In this document: positions 1 through 15,197 of the stretch, one piece after another
How the letters are laid out: the number at the start of each line of letters is the position of its first letter
How positions within the stretch are numbered: position 1 is the stretch's first letter
Source: Phycisphaerae bacterium
GTDB taxonomy: Bacteria > Planctomycetota > Phycisphaerae > Tepidisphaerales > Tepidisphaeraceae
Length of the DNA stretch: 64,000 nucleotides
Reading direction: 5' to 3'
Assembly (NCBI GenBank): GCA_026004655.1
Contig: BPJO01000015.1
Coordinates: forward strand, 1-64,000
Made by a program: the position numbers and the translations under genes
Notes under the pieces: model-generated
Database searches by the model: none
What the model saw: the letters and a program-made list of their open reading frames with translations, nothing else
Told to the model about the DNA's origin: nothing

Positions 1-210
1 CTTGGCCGAAAGACTCTCAGCATGAGCACGGCCAAGCCGCCCCACGGCGCGAGTTGGCTAGGGCCGTCGAGACCGGTGATCATCCACCTGCCCAAGCAGG
101 CCCTGTCGGATTCTGTCGGGCTCACGCTTGTTTACTCGGACCGGTTTGTTATGTTTTATGTCAGGATTCGAGTCGGTTCACGAAAAGCCAATCTGCCGGA
201 ACGTGAGACC

Positions 211-420
211 ATGCAAGAACAAGAACGATGGCTGTCGGTTGAGGAGATTGCCGTCCACCTGGGGCGTCAATCGAGACACGATCTACAAGTGGATCGAGCG
301 TAAGCAGATGCCCGCCCACAAGCTCGGAAAGCTCTGGAAGTTCAAAGTTTCAGAAGTTGACGAGTGGGTGCGCGCGGGCAAGGCATCCGAGCATCCTTCG
401 GATACGGAGTCGGACAATCA

Positions 421-424
<4 letters not shown>
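211..424 (+). pseudogene. Excisionase-family helix-turn-helix DNA-binding protein, frameshifted
   Basis: Small DNA-binding protein of the MerR/excisionase HTH type, probably the regulator of the defence cluster that follows. Reading begins at ATG 211 with a typical opening (WLSVEEIAVHLG) and continues in another frame as NRDTIYKWIERKQMPAHKLG and the recognition and wing part WKFKVSEVDEWV. The two halves join if one G is removed from the GGGG run at 261-264, so this is a +1 frameshift or a sequencing error. The restored product is about 70 residues, normal for the family. The stop TGA at 422-424 overlaps a GTG that can start the helicase gene, which suggests translational coupling. The 210 bases upstream show no convincing gene and may hold the promoter. 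Confidence 0.75.
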
Positions 425-4007
<3,583 letters not shown>

Positions 4008-4504
4008 TTGCAACCAGACGGCTCAGTGCCAAGCGCAACGGCTCTGCGACGAATCACGGGGGCCAGAGGCCATTCACGTCACTGTAGCGGAAGGTATTGA
4101 ACCCATGAACGCGTCGCGAAGAAAACTCATCGAAGTCGCCTTGCCCCTCGAGGCCATCAACAAGGCCAGCGCGCGGGAGAAGTCGATCCGCCACGGGCAT
4201 CCCAGCACCCTGCACCTGTGGTGGGCGCGCCGGCCCCTGGCTGCTGCCCGGGCGGTGATCTTCGCGCAGATGGTGGACGACCCCGCCAGCGTGCCCGAGG
4301 AGTTTCCCACGCCAGAGGCCCAGGAAGCCGAACGCCAGCGCCTCTTTCGGCTGATGGAGCAGCTCGTGCAATGGGAGAACACCACCAACGAGGCGGTGCT
4401 GGAGCAAGCCCGCGCCGAAATCCGCCGCTCGTGGGCGCGCGAATGCTTGGGAACCGAGGCGGCTCGCCGGCTTTCCAATGCCGAGATCAGCGCCATGCTA
4501 AACA

Positions 4505-4529
4505 CGGGCAGGATGCCCGCGCTCCCAGG
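4505..4529 (+). repeat. REP-like palindrome 1 in methylase gene
   Basis: CGGGCA, loop GGA, TGCCCG (4505-4519) followed by CGCTCCCAGG. It is read as TGRMPALPG just before the SAM-binding motif. The tail matches the reverse complement of the CCTGGGAGC head of the other copies, so this copy is in the opposite orientation to copy 2. Confidence 0.6.
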
Positions 4530-5025
4530 CTTCCACGACCCCTTCGCCGGCGGCGGCGCGCTCCCGCTCGAGGCCCAGCGGCTGGGCTTGGAAGCCTATG
4601 CCAGCGATCTCAACCCCGTCGCGGTGCTGATCAACAAGGCCATGATCGAGATTCCGCCCCGGTTCGCCGGACAGCCGCCGGTGAACCCCGAGGCGCGGCG
4701 CGAGAAGACGCTCATCGCGCTGCAGTGGCGCGGTGCACAGGGCCTGGCCGAGGACGTGCGCTACTACGGCCAGTGGATGCGCGACGAGGCCGAAAAACGC
4801 ATCGGCCACCTGTACCCCAAAATCGAGGTGACGCCGGAGATGGCCGCCGACCGTCCGGACCTCAAAACGCTGGTCGGGCAGAAGCTCACCGTGATCGCCT
4901 GGCTGTGGGCGCGCACCGTCAAGAGCCCCAACCCAGCCTTCGCCCATGTAGACGTGCCGCTGGCGTCCACGTTCATGCTCTCCACCAAACCCGGCAAGGA
5001 AGCCTACGTCGAGCCTGTAATCGAC

Positions 5026-5051
5026 CCCGGGAGCGAGGGCGTCCCGCCCTC
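5026..5051 (+). repeat. REP-like palindrome 2 in methylase gene
   Basis: GGGAGC head then GAGGGCG, loop TCC, CGCCCTC (stem 5035-5051). It is read in frame as EGVPPS. The stem is the same as in the RAYT-flanking copies. Confidence 0.65.
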
Positions 5052-5472
5052 ATACCGCTTCACGGTGAAGGTAGGCAAGCCCAAGGATGCGGAGCGGGCG
5101 AAGAACGGGACGAAGCTCGCGCGGGGTGCGAACTTCCGGTGCATCATGTCGGGCACGCCGATCGAAGGCGACTACATCAAGGCCGAGGGTCGGGCCGGGC
5201 GGATGGGCGCGCGGCTGATGGCGATTGTCGCAGAGGGGCCGCGCGGGCGGGTGTATCTGCCGCCCACGCCAGAACACGAAGCGATTGCGCGGGAGGCGAA
5301 ACCAGCGTGGAAGCCGGACATGCCGATGAATCGAGAAACGCGAGATTTAGTGAGCGGACGAGGCTACGGTTTCTTCACGTGGGCCGACCTCTTCACCCCC
5401 CGCCAGCTCGAGGCGCTGACCACCTTCTCCGACCTGGTGGGTGAGGCGATGGAGCGGGTCAAGCACGACTAC

Positions 5473-5499
5473 CTGGGGGCGAGGGCGTCCCGCCCTCGC
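5473..5499 (+). repeat. REP palindrome at left end of RAYT
   Basis: CTGGGG head followed by a perfect 9-bp stem with loop TCC (5479-5499). It is read as GARASRPR at the fusion point between the methylase and the transposase. Confidence 0.75.
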
Positions 5500-6135
5500 A
5501 ACATCTTTCATCGCACGTATCTTCCCCACTTCGAGGCCGGTGAGGTTCCCCAGTTCATCACCTTTCGCCTGCACGACAGCCTGCCGCAAGAGCTGCTGGG
5601 CCAGTGGGAGGAGGAGCTTCAGCACCTCTCCGACGAAACCGAGAGGGAGCAGCAGCGCCGCCAGCGCATCGAGGAAGCTCTGGATCGAGGCCATGGCGCC
5701 TGCCACCTGCGCAATCCTGAAATCGCCCGGATCGTCGAGGAGGCTTTCCTGCACTTCGACGGCACCCGCTACCGGCTGCATGCGTGGGTGGTCATGCCGA
5801 ACCACGTGCATGTCCTGATCACGCCGCTGTACGGAAACAGCCTGTCGTCTATCGTCCATTCGTGGAAGTCGTTTACCGCTAAAGAGGCCAACAAGCTCCT
5901 CGGACGAGCGGGGCCCTTCTGGCAGAACGATTACTTTGATCGCTTCATCCGCAACGAAGAACACTGGCAGCGGGTCATCGCTTACATCCACGAGAACCCC
6001 GTCAGGGCCGGATTGCGCGCGACGCCGGAGGAATGGCCGTATAGCAGCGCCTCGCAGGGACGAGAGCATCTTCCCTGGGAGCGAGAGCATCTTGCTCTCG
6101 ATGAACCGAGGGCGGGACGCCCTCGCTCCCAGGAC
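5474..6135 (+). mobile_element. RAYT (REP-associated tyrosine transposase) inserted in frame, flanked by REPs
   Basis: A transposase of the Y1 HUH family (TnpA_REP) lies inside the methylase gene in the same reading frame. Its coding part, about 5500-6060, has the histidine pair in [11 protein letters not shown] and the expected tyrosine in [11 protein letters not shown], with [12 protein letters not shown] between them, all typical of RAYTs. The left border is a palindrome with 9-bp arms around TCC (5479-5499) and the right border is a paired REP (6074-6133). There is no ATG at the RAYT N-terminus (it opens [17 protein letters not shown]), so it is read only as part of the fusion unless an alternative start is used. 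The methylase sequence resumes directly after the right-hand REP pair. Confidence 0.85.
6074..6133. repeat. Paired inverted REPs (BIME-like) at right end of RAYT
   Basis: Two palindromes face each other: CCTGGGAGC plus GAGAGCA/TGCTCTC (6074-6099), and GAGGGCG/CGCCCTC followed by GCTCCCAGG (6108-6133). The ends are exact inverted repeats of one another, so the whole 60-base unit is itself a nested inverted repeat. Confidence 0.75.
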
Positions 6136-6469
6136 GACGTTCCCCTGCGCGACGGCGGCACCGGCGCCCAGGCCTACGCCGAGGCCGTGGGGGTGTATTT
6201 GGCGTTTGCCGTGGATAAGTGCGCCGATTACTGGTCCAGCATTTGTAGTTGGAACAGTTCAGGCGAGAAGATGCGTAACACCTTCGGACGCCAGGCGATC
6301 CCGATGATGTGGGATTTTGCCGAGGCGAACCCGTTTTGTGATTCGTCAGGCAACTGGATGGCGATGGTGGACTGGACTTGGAAGGCTCTAGAGGCAGCAC
6401 CGGCACGTGCAGGCGGAGCCGCAGCCCAAGATGATGCGCAGTCGCAGTCCATTAGCACAGGCAAACTCG

Positions 6470-6506
<37 letters not shown>

Positions 6507-6756
6507 CGCCGACCTGTCGGACTTCTTCTACGTCTGGCTGCGCCGCTCGCTACGGCCCGTCTTTCCCGACCTCTTTGCCACGCTGGCCGTGCCCAAGGCC
6601 GAGGAGCTGGTCGCCACGCCCTACCGCCACGGTAGCAAGGAAAAGGCCGAGCAGTTTTTCCTCGACGGCATGACCCAGGCCATGCACCGCCTGGCCGAGC
6701 AGGCCCACCCGGCCTTTCCCGTCACCATCTACTACGCCTTCAAGCAGGCAGAGACC

Positions 6757-6845
6757 CCTGGGAGGGAGGGCATCTTGCCCTCCAAAGAGAATTCGACCAA
6801 TCGAGGGCGAGACGCCCTCGCCCCCAGCGATGCCCTCGCGCCCAG
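6757..6845. repeat. Paired inverted REPs plus a partial third copy in methylase gene
   Basis: CCTGGGAGG plus GAGGGCA/TGCCCTC (6758-6782), a spacer, then GAGGGCG/CGCCCTC (6803-6819) with GCCCCCAG, and a further partial unit (TGCCCTCGCGCCCAGG) up to 6845. It is read in frame as [11 protein letters not shown] and GRDALAPS. There is no transposase here, so it looks like a non-autonomous copy. Confidence 0.65.
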
Positions 6846-7288
6846 GAATACCGGCTGGGAGACCTTCCTCGACGCCGTGATCCGCGCCGGCTTCGCCATC
6901 AGCGGCACCTGGCCCATGCGCACGGAGCTTAGCAACCGCATGGTGGGCATGGGCACCAACGCCCTGGCCTCCAGCATCGTCCTGGTCTGCCGCCCGCGCC
7001 CGGCGGATGCCCCCACCGCCACGCGCCGCGAGTTCGTTGCCGCGCTCAAGGCCGAGCTGCCGCCGGCGCTGCGCCGAGCTGCAGAAGGCCAACATCGCCC
7101 CGGTGGACCTAGCGCAGGCGGCTATCGGGCCGGGCATGGCGGTATTCACCCGCTACGCCCGCGTGCTCGACGCCGAGGGCAATCCGCTCAGCGTACGCGA
7201 GGCGCTGGCGCTGATCAACGCCACGCTCGACGAGGCCCTGGCCGAGCAGGAGGGCGACTTCGACGCCGACACGCGCTGGGCGCTCGCG

Positions 7289-7320
<32 letters not shown>

Positions 7321-7749
7321 GTTCGGCGTGGCCGAGACCCTCTCCAAGGCCAAGAACACCAGCGTGGCGGGACTGGCCGAGGCGGGCATCCTCGAATCCA
7401 AACGCGGCAAGGTGCGGCTATTGAAGCCGGCTGAACTGCCCGACAGACTGGGACCCGACGACCGACCGGCGCCTGACCGTCTGGGAGATAGTTCACCAGT
7501 TGATCCGCGTTCTGGAAGCAGGCGGTGAGACGGCTGCCGCCGAGCTGGTGGCCAAGCTGGGCAGCACAAGCCGAAACCGCGCGTGAGCTGGCCTACCGGC
7601 TCTACACCCTCTGCGAGCGAAAGAAGCGGGCTGCCGAGGCCCTTTCGTACAATGCCCTGGTGCAAAGCTGGCCGGAGATCGTGCGGCTGGGACGGGAAGT
7701 CGGCAAGCCGCGCGAAACACAACGTCAGATGTTCGAGCAGGAGTAACCG

Positions 7750-11107
<3,358 letters not shown>

Positions 11108-11111
11108 TTCC

Positions 11112-11638
11112 GTGGGATATACACGACTTGGAGACCTGCCGCGCTCGCGTAAATGGCAAGAGGTCGTCGGCCTTATTGCTGGCGGTGCTGGCGCGTGCCA
11201 AGTCGCCAACGCCGTCATTCGTGCCGCCGACGCGGGCTGAACCTCGCTTCCGAGCATGCTGCCCTGGTCGAGGCGGTCACCAAATGAACAGGCGGGTTGT
11301 TCGGCGTATCGGCCGGCGACGTGAAGCGCACGATGGCGGGCATGGCGACCGTGAAGCAGTTCGGCGATTTCGCGCGCCAGTTCTACGGTCGGCTGACGGA
11401 CAAGGTGCTTCAGTACTATGTCAGCCGCACCACTGCCAATCCTGTCGGCAACGGAATGAGATTCGCCACGCTCGCCGCGAAGGCCGAGTTCGACAAGGCC
11501 CTGGCGACACACTGCCGGGAGGCGTCCAAGATTGTCGAGTCGTTCGCGGGCGAGTGGTTCTCCAAGACGAACTGGGAGAAGAAGGGAATCAACCGGGATG
11601 ACGCCAAGGGCTTCTCCCATGTGGCGTTGCAGAACTAA
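11112..11638 (+). pseudogene. Small conserved protein downstream of DUF499, frameshifted
   Basis: GTG 11112 opens a product beginning MGYTRLGDLPRSRKWQEVV, five bases after the DUF499 stop. The frame closes near 11240 and coding resumes from about 11297 as VKRTMAGMATVKQFGDFAR and on to EASKIVESFAGEWFSKTNW, ending at 11638. From memory, relatives that follow DUF499 genes are about 260 residues with these same two ends, so roughly 80 central residues may be missing here. I have not verified this. The function is unknown; its fixed position makes it a likely accessory component of the cluster. Confidence 0.55.
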
Positions 11639-11651
11639 AGGTCGAAGCGAA

Positions 11652-11905
11652 ATGATCAGCGAAACACGATACGTGATGTGCGGCGAGGCGTCAGGCGACC
11701 GGCTCGCTGTCTGGCTGGGTTATCCATGCTCGTCCACTGTTTACTTACCCGGCGAAAGTTCGAAATGGCGGTAGGGTCGAGACGAACGGGTCTGTTAACT
11801 GGACGCCGGCTGTTTACGAGAGAGTCCGAGAGTTCGGGCCGTTGCTCTCGGCGGGCGGGCGAGAACGTGTACGTTTACCGCCGCGACGTGGTGGAGGCGG
11901 GTTGA
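11652..11905 (+). pseudogene. Possible small gene remnant at the end of the defence cluster
   Basis: ATG 11652 opens MISETRYVMCGEASGDRLAVWLG. Coding-like sequence then moves between frames, with NWTPAVYERVREFGPLL near 11794-11850 and NVYVYRRDVVEAG ending at 11905. Three frame changes in 250 bases would be needed to join it, so it is either a decayed gene of about 85 residues or chance. I recognise no family. GC content is still that of the island. Confidence 0.3.
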
Positions 11906-11966
11906 AACAGAGAGCGCGGCCCGTGCGGACGAGAACGCCGTAACCCTTTGCGGGCATAGAGATACG

Positions 11967-11998
11967 AAAACGCCCGGCCATTCTCATGGTCGGGCGTT
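11967..11998 (-). terminator. Probable intrinsic terminator downstream of tRNA-Asn
   Basis: A 12-bp stem (11969-11980 with 11987-11998, one G-T pair, 6-base loop) is followed on the minus strand by TTTT. A second hairpin with 8-bp arms (12013-12020 and 12025-12032) lies between it and the tRNA. The stem may also serve the island genes on the + strand, though no T-run follows on that side. Confidence 0.6.
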
Positions 11999-12043
11999 CA
12001 CGTTAACTGGATCAGCCGAATTGGTTCGGCTGGATAGATCAAG

Positions 12044-12115
12044 CTCCGCGAGCAGGACTCGAACCTGCAACCAGCCGGTTAACAGCCGGCTGCTCTACCA
12101 TTGAGCTATCGCGGA
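12044..12115 (-). tRNA. tRNA-Asn (anticodon GTT)
   Basis: A 72-base cloverleaf on the minus strand. It has 7-bp acceptor arms TCCGCGA/TCGCGGA, D-stem GCTC/GAGC, anticodon stem GCCGG/CCGGC around CTGTTAA (anticodon GTT), a 5-base variable loop, T-stem GCAGG/CCTGC with loop TTCGAGT, and discriminator G. The CCA end is not encoded. Its 3' end points at the GC-rich island that fills the first 11.9 kb. Confidence 0.95.
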
Positions 12116-12654
12116 ATAAGTGGTGGAAATCCCACTTAGAAAGATATTTGTAACGCTTTGACGGGCAATGTCAAGAGTTGGGAGTGTGACTCTTGCATAC
12201 TGCCAGTTCATTCCAATTAAAGGTAGTGTTACGGATCATTTTATTGATTTTTGACTCGTCTAAACTTGTCCGCTTTTACACAGAAATCAGTCATGGTGTT
12301 GCCTGATGTATCTTTAGCGACTGGTTTTGTGTGGATGGAGCTTCTTTAGCAATTTTCAAGACTCCTAACGATTTCTGGTTATGAGGTGGATGATTTTAGC
12401 AGAAAGTCTTATACGCGAGCTCTTACGTTCGAGTTTCGAGAGGACTTGATCAACATCGCAGAAATGGCACCTATATTAAACGATTCTAATTTTTGGCTTG
12501 AAAGGTAGTCGGCCTAACATTCAAATCCGTGATACTCAACCCATGAGGCACAAAAATTGCTGTAATTTTCATCTCGTTTTCATGCGAGAAAGCAATTTTC
12601 TTTGACTGCTTTTCGCAAATTAATGTATTGTAATCAAGATAACGGACTGTAATC
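12116..12654. other. AT-rich intergenic region upstream of histidine kinase
   Basis: 539 bases without a convincing gene. Base composition drops sharply from that of the island. Apart from the promoter candidate near 12602-12631 I see no repeat, RNA structure or att-like copy of the tRNA end. Confidence 0.6.
12602..12631 (+). promoter_or_regulatory. Candidate promoter for the PAS histidine kinase
   Basis: TTGACT (12602-12607) and TATTGT (12626-12631) are separated by 18 bases and lie 24 bases before ATG 12655. They resemble sigma-70 -35 and -10 boxes; judged by eye only. Confidence 0.35.
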
Positions 12655-13905
12655 ATGACATTAGATTCATCATCTGTGACGGAATCGGGGGCGATCGCTG
12701 CGATCGAATCGATGTCACGTGATGATGCACGGGCGAATCACGTACATACCAGCGCGACCCGACTAGTGGAAGTACGGCGTTTGAACACACTGCCTCTCGG
12801 AGACGATCCGGTTGATGCGTTGCGTACGTTTGCTGATGCTTTGCCTCAGCTGGTGTGGATTACCGATTCGCGAGGTCAAGTGTCGTATTGCAACGCCAAG
12901 TGGTGGAATTACACAGGGTTAACCTATGAGCAGTCCGTCGGGGATGGTTGGACAATTCTGCTACACCCGAACGATCTTCACCGAACCCTTGAGCGATGGA
13001 ATCACGCCTGTCAGACAGGTGAACCTTATGAGATCGAGTATCGGCTTCGTAGAGCCAGCGATGGAGAATATCGCTGGTTTATCGGCCGGGGTTTACCCTT
13101 TCGCAACACGAGCGGACAAATCGTGGCTTGGTTTGGTACGTGTACGGACATTCATGACCAAAAAGTGGCGCAGGAACTGCTCGAACAGGCCCAAAAACAG
13201 CTTGAGCAGACCGCAAAAGCCAAGGACGAGTTTCTGGCAGTATTGTCGCACGAGCTACGCACGCCATTGTCAGCCATTTTAGGATGGGTTCACCTTCTGC
13301 GAATAAAAGCGCTCAACCCGACTGAGCAATCCGAAGCCCTAGCGACCATTGAAGAACAAGCCAAAATTCAAAGCCAGCTCGTAGAAGATCTTTTGGAAGT
13401 CAGCCGGATCATCAGTGGCAAGTTTCGGATGCGAGACGAATCGGTTAATTTGCCTCAGGTGATCATGGCCGCCATTGAAGCAATCCGTCCCACAGTCAAT
13501 ATAAAAAAGATTTGTCTTCAAACAGAAATATCCGATCAGACCCTTCATGTCCGTGGTGACGCCCAACGACTACAACAGGTGGTTTGGAATCTCCTCACCA
13601 ATGCCGTCAAGTTCACTCCAGAAGGCGGACAAATCCTGGTCCGTCTCAACCAGCAAGATTCTCTTGTATGCTTGAAAATCATCGACACAGGATGTGGTAT
13701 TGAGTCTTCAATGCTCCAAAAGATCTTCAACCGATTCGAACAGGCCGATGCTAGTACGTCTCGCTCTCACACTGGTTTGGGGCTGGGGCTTTCGATAGCT
13801 AAGCATATTATTGACCTACATCAAGGAACCATCACAGCCGAATCCAGAGGAAGGAATCAGGGAAGCACTTTCACAGTCTTGTTACCGATTCAGGGACTTC
13901 TTTAA
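12655..13905 (+). CDS. PAS-domain sensor histidine kinase
   Basis: Cytoplasmic histidine kinase of 416 residues with no membrane segment. A PAS/PAC sensor fold occupies about residues 65-175 (LVWITDSRGQVSYCNAKWW, ending in GTCTDIHDQK). A HisKA dimerisation domain carries the phosphoacceptor His199 in SHELRTPLSAILGW. The ATPase domain has the N box NLLTNAVKFTP, DTGCGI and GLGLGLSIAKHI, all intact. No response regulator is adjacent, so it is an orphan kinase whose partner is elsewhere. The PAS ligand cannot be told from sequence. Codon use and GC match the rest of the chromosome rather than the island. Confidence 0.9.
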   Translation: MTLDSSSVTESGAIAAIESMSRDDARANHVHTSATRLVEVRRLNTLPLGDDPVDALRTFADALPQLVWITDSRGQVSYCNAKWWNYTGLTYEQSVGDGWTILLHPNDLHRTLERWNHACQTGEPYEIEYRLRRASDGEYRWFIGRGLPFRNTSGQIVAWFGTCTDIHDQKVAQELLEQAQKQLEQTAKAKDEFLAVLSHELRTPLSAILGWVHLLRIKALNPTEQSEALATIEEQAKIQSQLVEDLLEVSRIISGKFRMRDESVNLPQVIMAAIEAIRPTVNIKKICLQTEISDQTLHVRGDAQRLQQVVWNLLTNAVKFTPEGGQILVRLNQQDSLVCLKIIDTGCGIESSMLQKIFNRFEQADASTSRSHTGLGLGLSIAKHIIDLHQGTITAESRGRNQGSTFTVLLPIQGLL

Positions 13906-14337
13906 TCATAAATCCAGATTCAAACAGAGTTTCCACCACTCGCCAATCATCAATCAGCCTAAATACGAAGCGTTTCACGTGGTTATGACGATCAAAATGC
14001 AGGCTTATACTTCAGGCGATTTTGCTTACGCTCGGAGCCGAGCAATGCTAGCAGGGTCCACCGCAAAGTCCGGGACAACTCAAAGACAAAAGACAGAGGT
14101 TCGATACCCTGTTATCCGACTTAGCTATGCAAAGGCAAAGTCTGTTGGAATTGATTCGGCTAGCTTGCCGGACAGACCCAGGTTTGTCCAGCCTTCCTGA
14201 TTCGCGTTGATGGCGTATTCGAAGTATTGAAGATCAGCCAGCCGCGATGAATGTCGAGTTTGACCGGCATATTTCCAAACCGGTGCAACTGGCACGCTTA
14301 CTGAGGACAACTATCACCTTTTTGGAGAGGTCGACTT
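13906..14337. other. Intergenic region, no feature recognised
   Basis: 432 bases between the kinase stop and the TTG start of the methyltransferase. Short open frames here look like chance. No promoter, hairpin or riboswitch that I could support, apart from GGAGAGG (14324-14330) acting as ribosome binding site for the next gene. Confidence 0.5.
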
Positions 14338-15111
14338 TTGTCGGGAATCCCTGATATTGCAACCGATCCGGCTGGAGTTTATCACTGTGATATGCGTTCT
14401 CGTCCACCCGCGCGTTCGACGTCAAGAAAACCTCCTCTACGAGTTCAGGTCACGACACTATGGGATTATCCGTCACAAGATTATGGACCAACTCATCAGG
14501 GTTTACCGGGTTATCCGGGAGCAACCCCTAGTTATATCATTTGGAATCTGCTGCAACGGTATACCCGACCGAATGACCTGGTAGTGGATTGTTTCTGCGG
14601 TAGCGGGACTACCCTAGACGTAGCGAGAGATTTAAAAAGAAGAGCTTTGGGATACGACATACACCCGACTCGTCAAGACATTTTTCGGGTCGACGCTCGT
14701 AAACTTCCCCCGGAGCTAACAAACAAAGTTGATCTGGTGTTTATTGATCCACCTTATTCCACGCATCTGGATTACGGACCTGATCCCCGAGACATCGGTA
14801 AGCTCTCCGCCAGGGACGGGACCTATTATGAAGCCATGGAACAAGTGATCCATGAAGTTCACCGCATTCTCAAACCCGGAAAAGTTTTTTCGCTGTATGT
14901 CAGCGACAGCTACGAGCATGGTCGAGGTTTTTATCCGTTAGGAATCGAACTTTTCAATCGTGCTGTACGAATCGGATTTACACCCGTTGATATTATTTCG
15001 GTGGTCAGACACAACAAAACGTTGCAGATGGGTAACTACCGTAAGGCTGCGGAAGAACAGAACTTTTTCCTGCGAGGGTTTAACTATCTTTTTATTTTTC
15101 GAAAGTCTTGA
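14338..15111 (+). CDS. Orphan site-specific DNA methyltransferase
   Basis: Amino-methyltransferase of 257 residues. SAM-binding motif I appears as VVDCFCGSGTTLDVAR and the catalytic motif IV follows as LVFIDPPYSTHLDYG, the I-then-IV order. A TRM11-like or N4/N6 DNA methylase is likely, and the target base cannot be read from the sequence. I accept the TTG start at 14338 because GGAGAGG lies seven bases upstream; ATG 14392 would give 239 residues but has no clear ribosome binding site. No restriction nuclease is adjacent. It stands about 2.2 kb beyond the tRNA that bounds the defence island and has normal chromosomal GC, so it is probably not part of that cluster. Confidence 0.75.
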   Translation: MSGIPDIATDPAGVYHCDMRSRPPARSTSRKPPLRVQVTTLWDYPSQDYGPTHQGLPGYPGATPSYIIWNLLQRYTRPNDLVVDCFCGSGTTLDVARDLKRRALGYDIHPTRQDIFRVDARKLPPELTNKVDLVFIDPPYSTHLDYGPDPRDIGKLSARDGTYYEAMEQVIHEVHRILKPGKVFSLYVSDSYEHGRGFYPLGIELFNRAVRIGFTPVDIISVVRHNKTLQMGNYRKAAEEQNFFLRGFNYLFIFRKS

Positions 15112-15197
15112 TTCATATGGGTAATTTTTCAATTCACCACGCGTGCGAGGGTACCATTTGAGGACACCTTGCCGGGTGTTTATCGCTAAGGAACAGA

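Noticed and set aside
1-210. Second copy of the tRNA-Asn 3' end as an att site
   Set aside because: I searched by eye for the TTCGAGTCCTGC segment in the first bases and found none; the left end of the island must lie outside the window.
4218-5444. 408-codon open frame within the methylase region
   Set aside because: Arg/Ala/Gly-rich product in GC-rich DNA, in another frame of a gene with clear motifs.
14040-14080. Possible cyclic-di-GMP riboswitch (GCAAAGTCCGGG)
   Set aside because: The order of conserved segments does not match the GEMM aptamer and no paired stem could be drawn.
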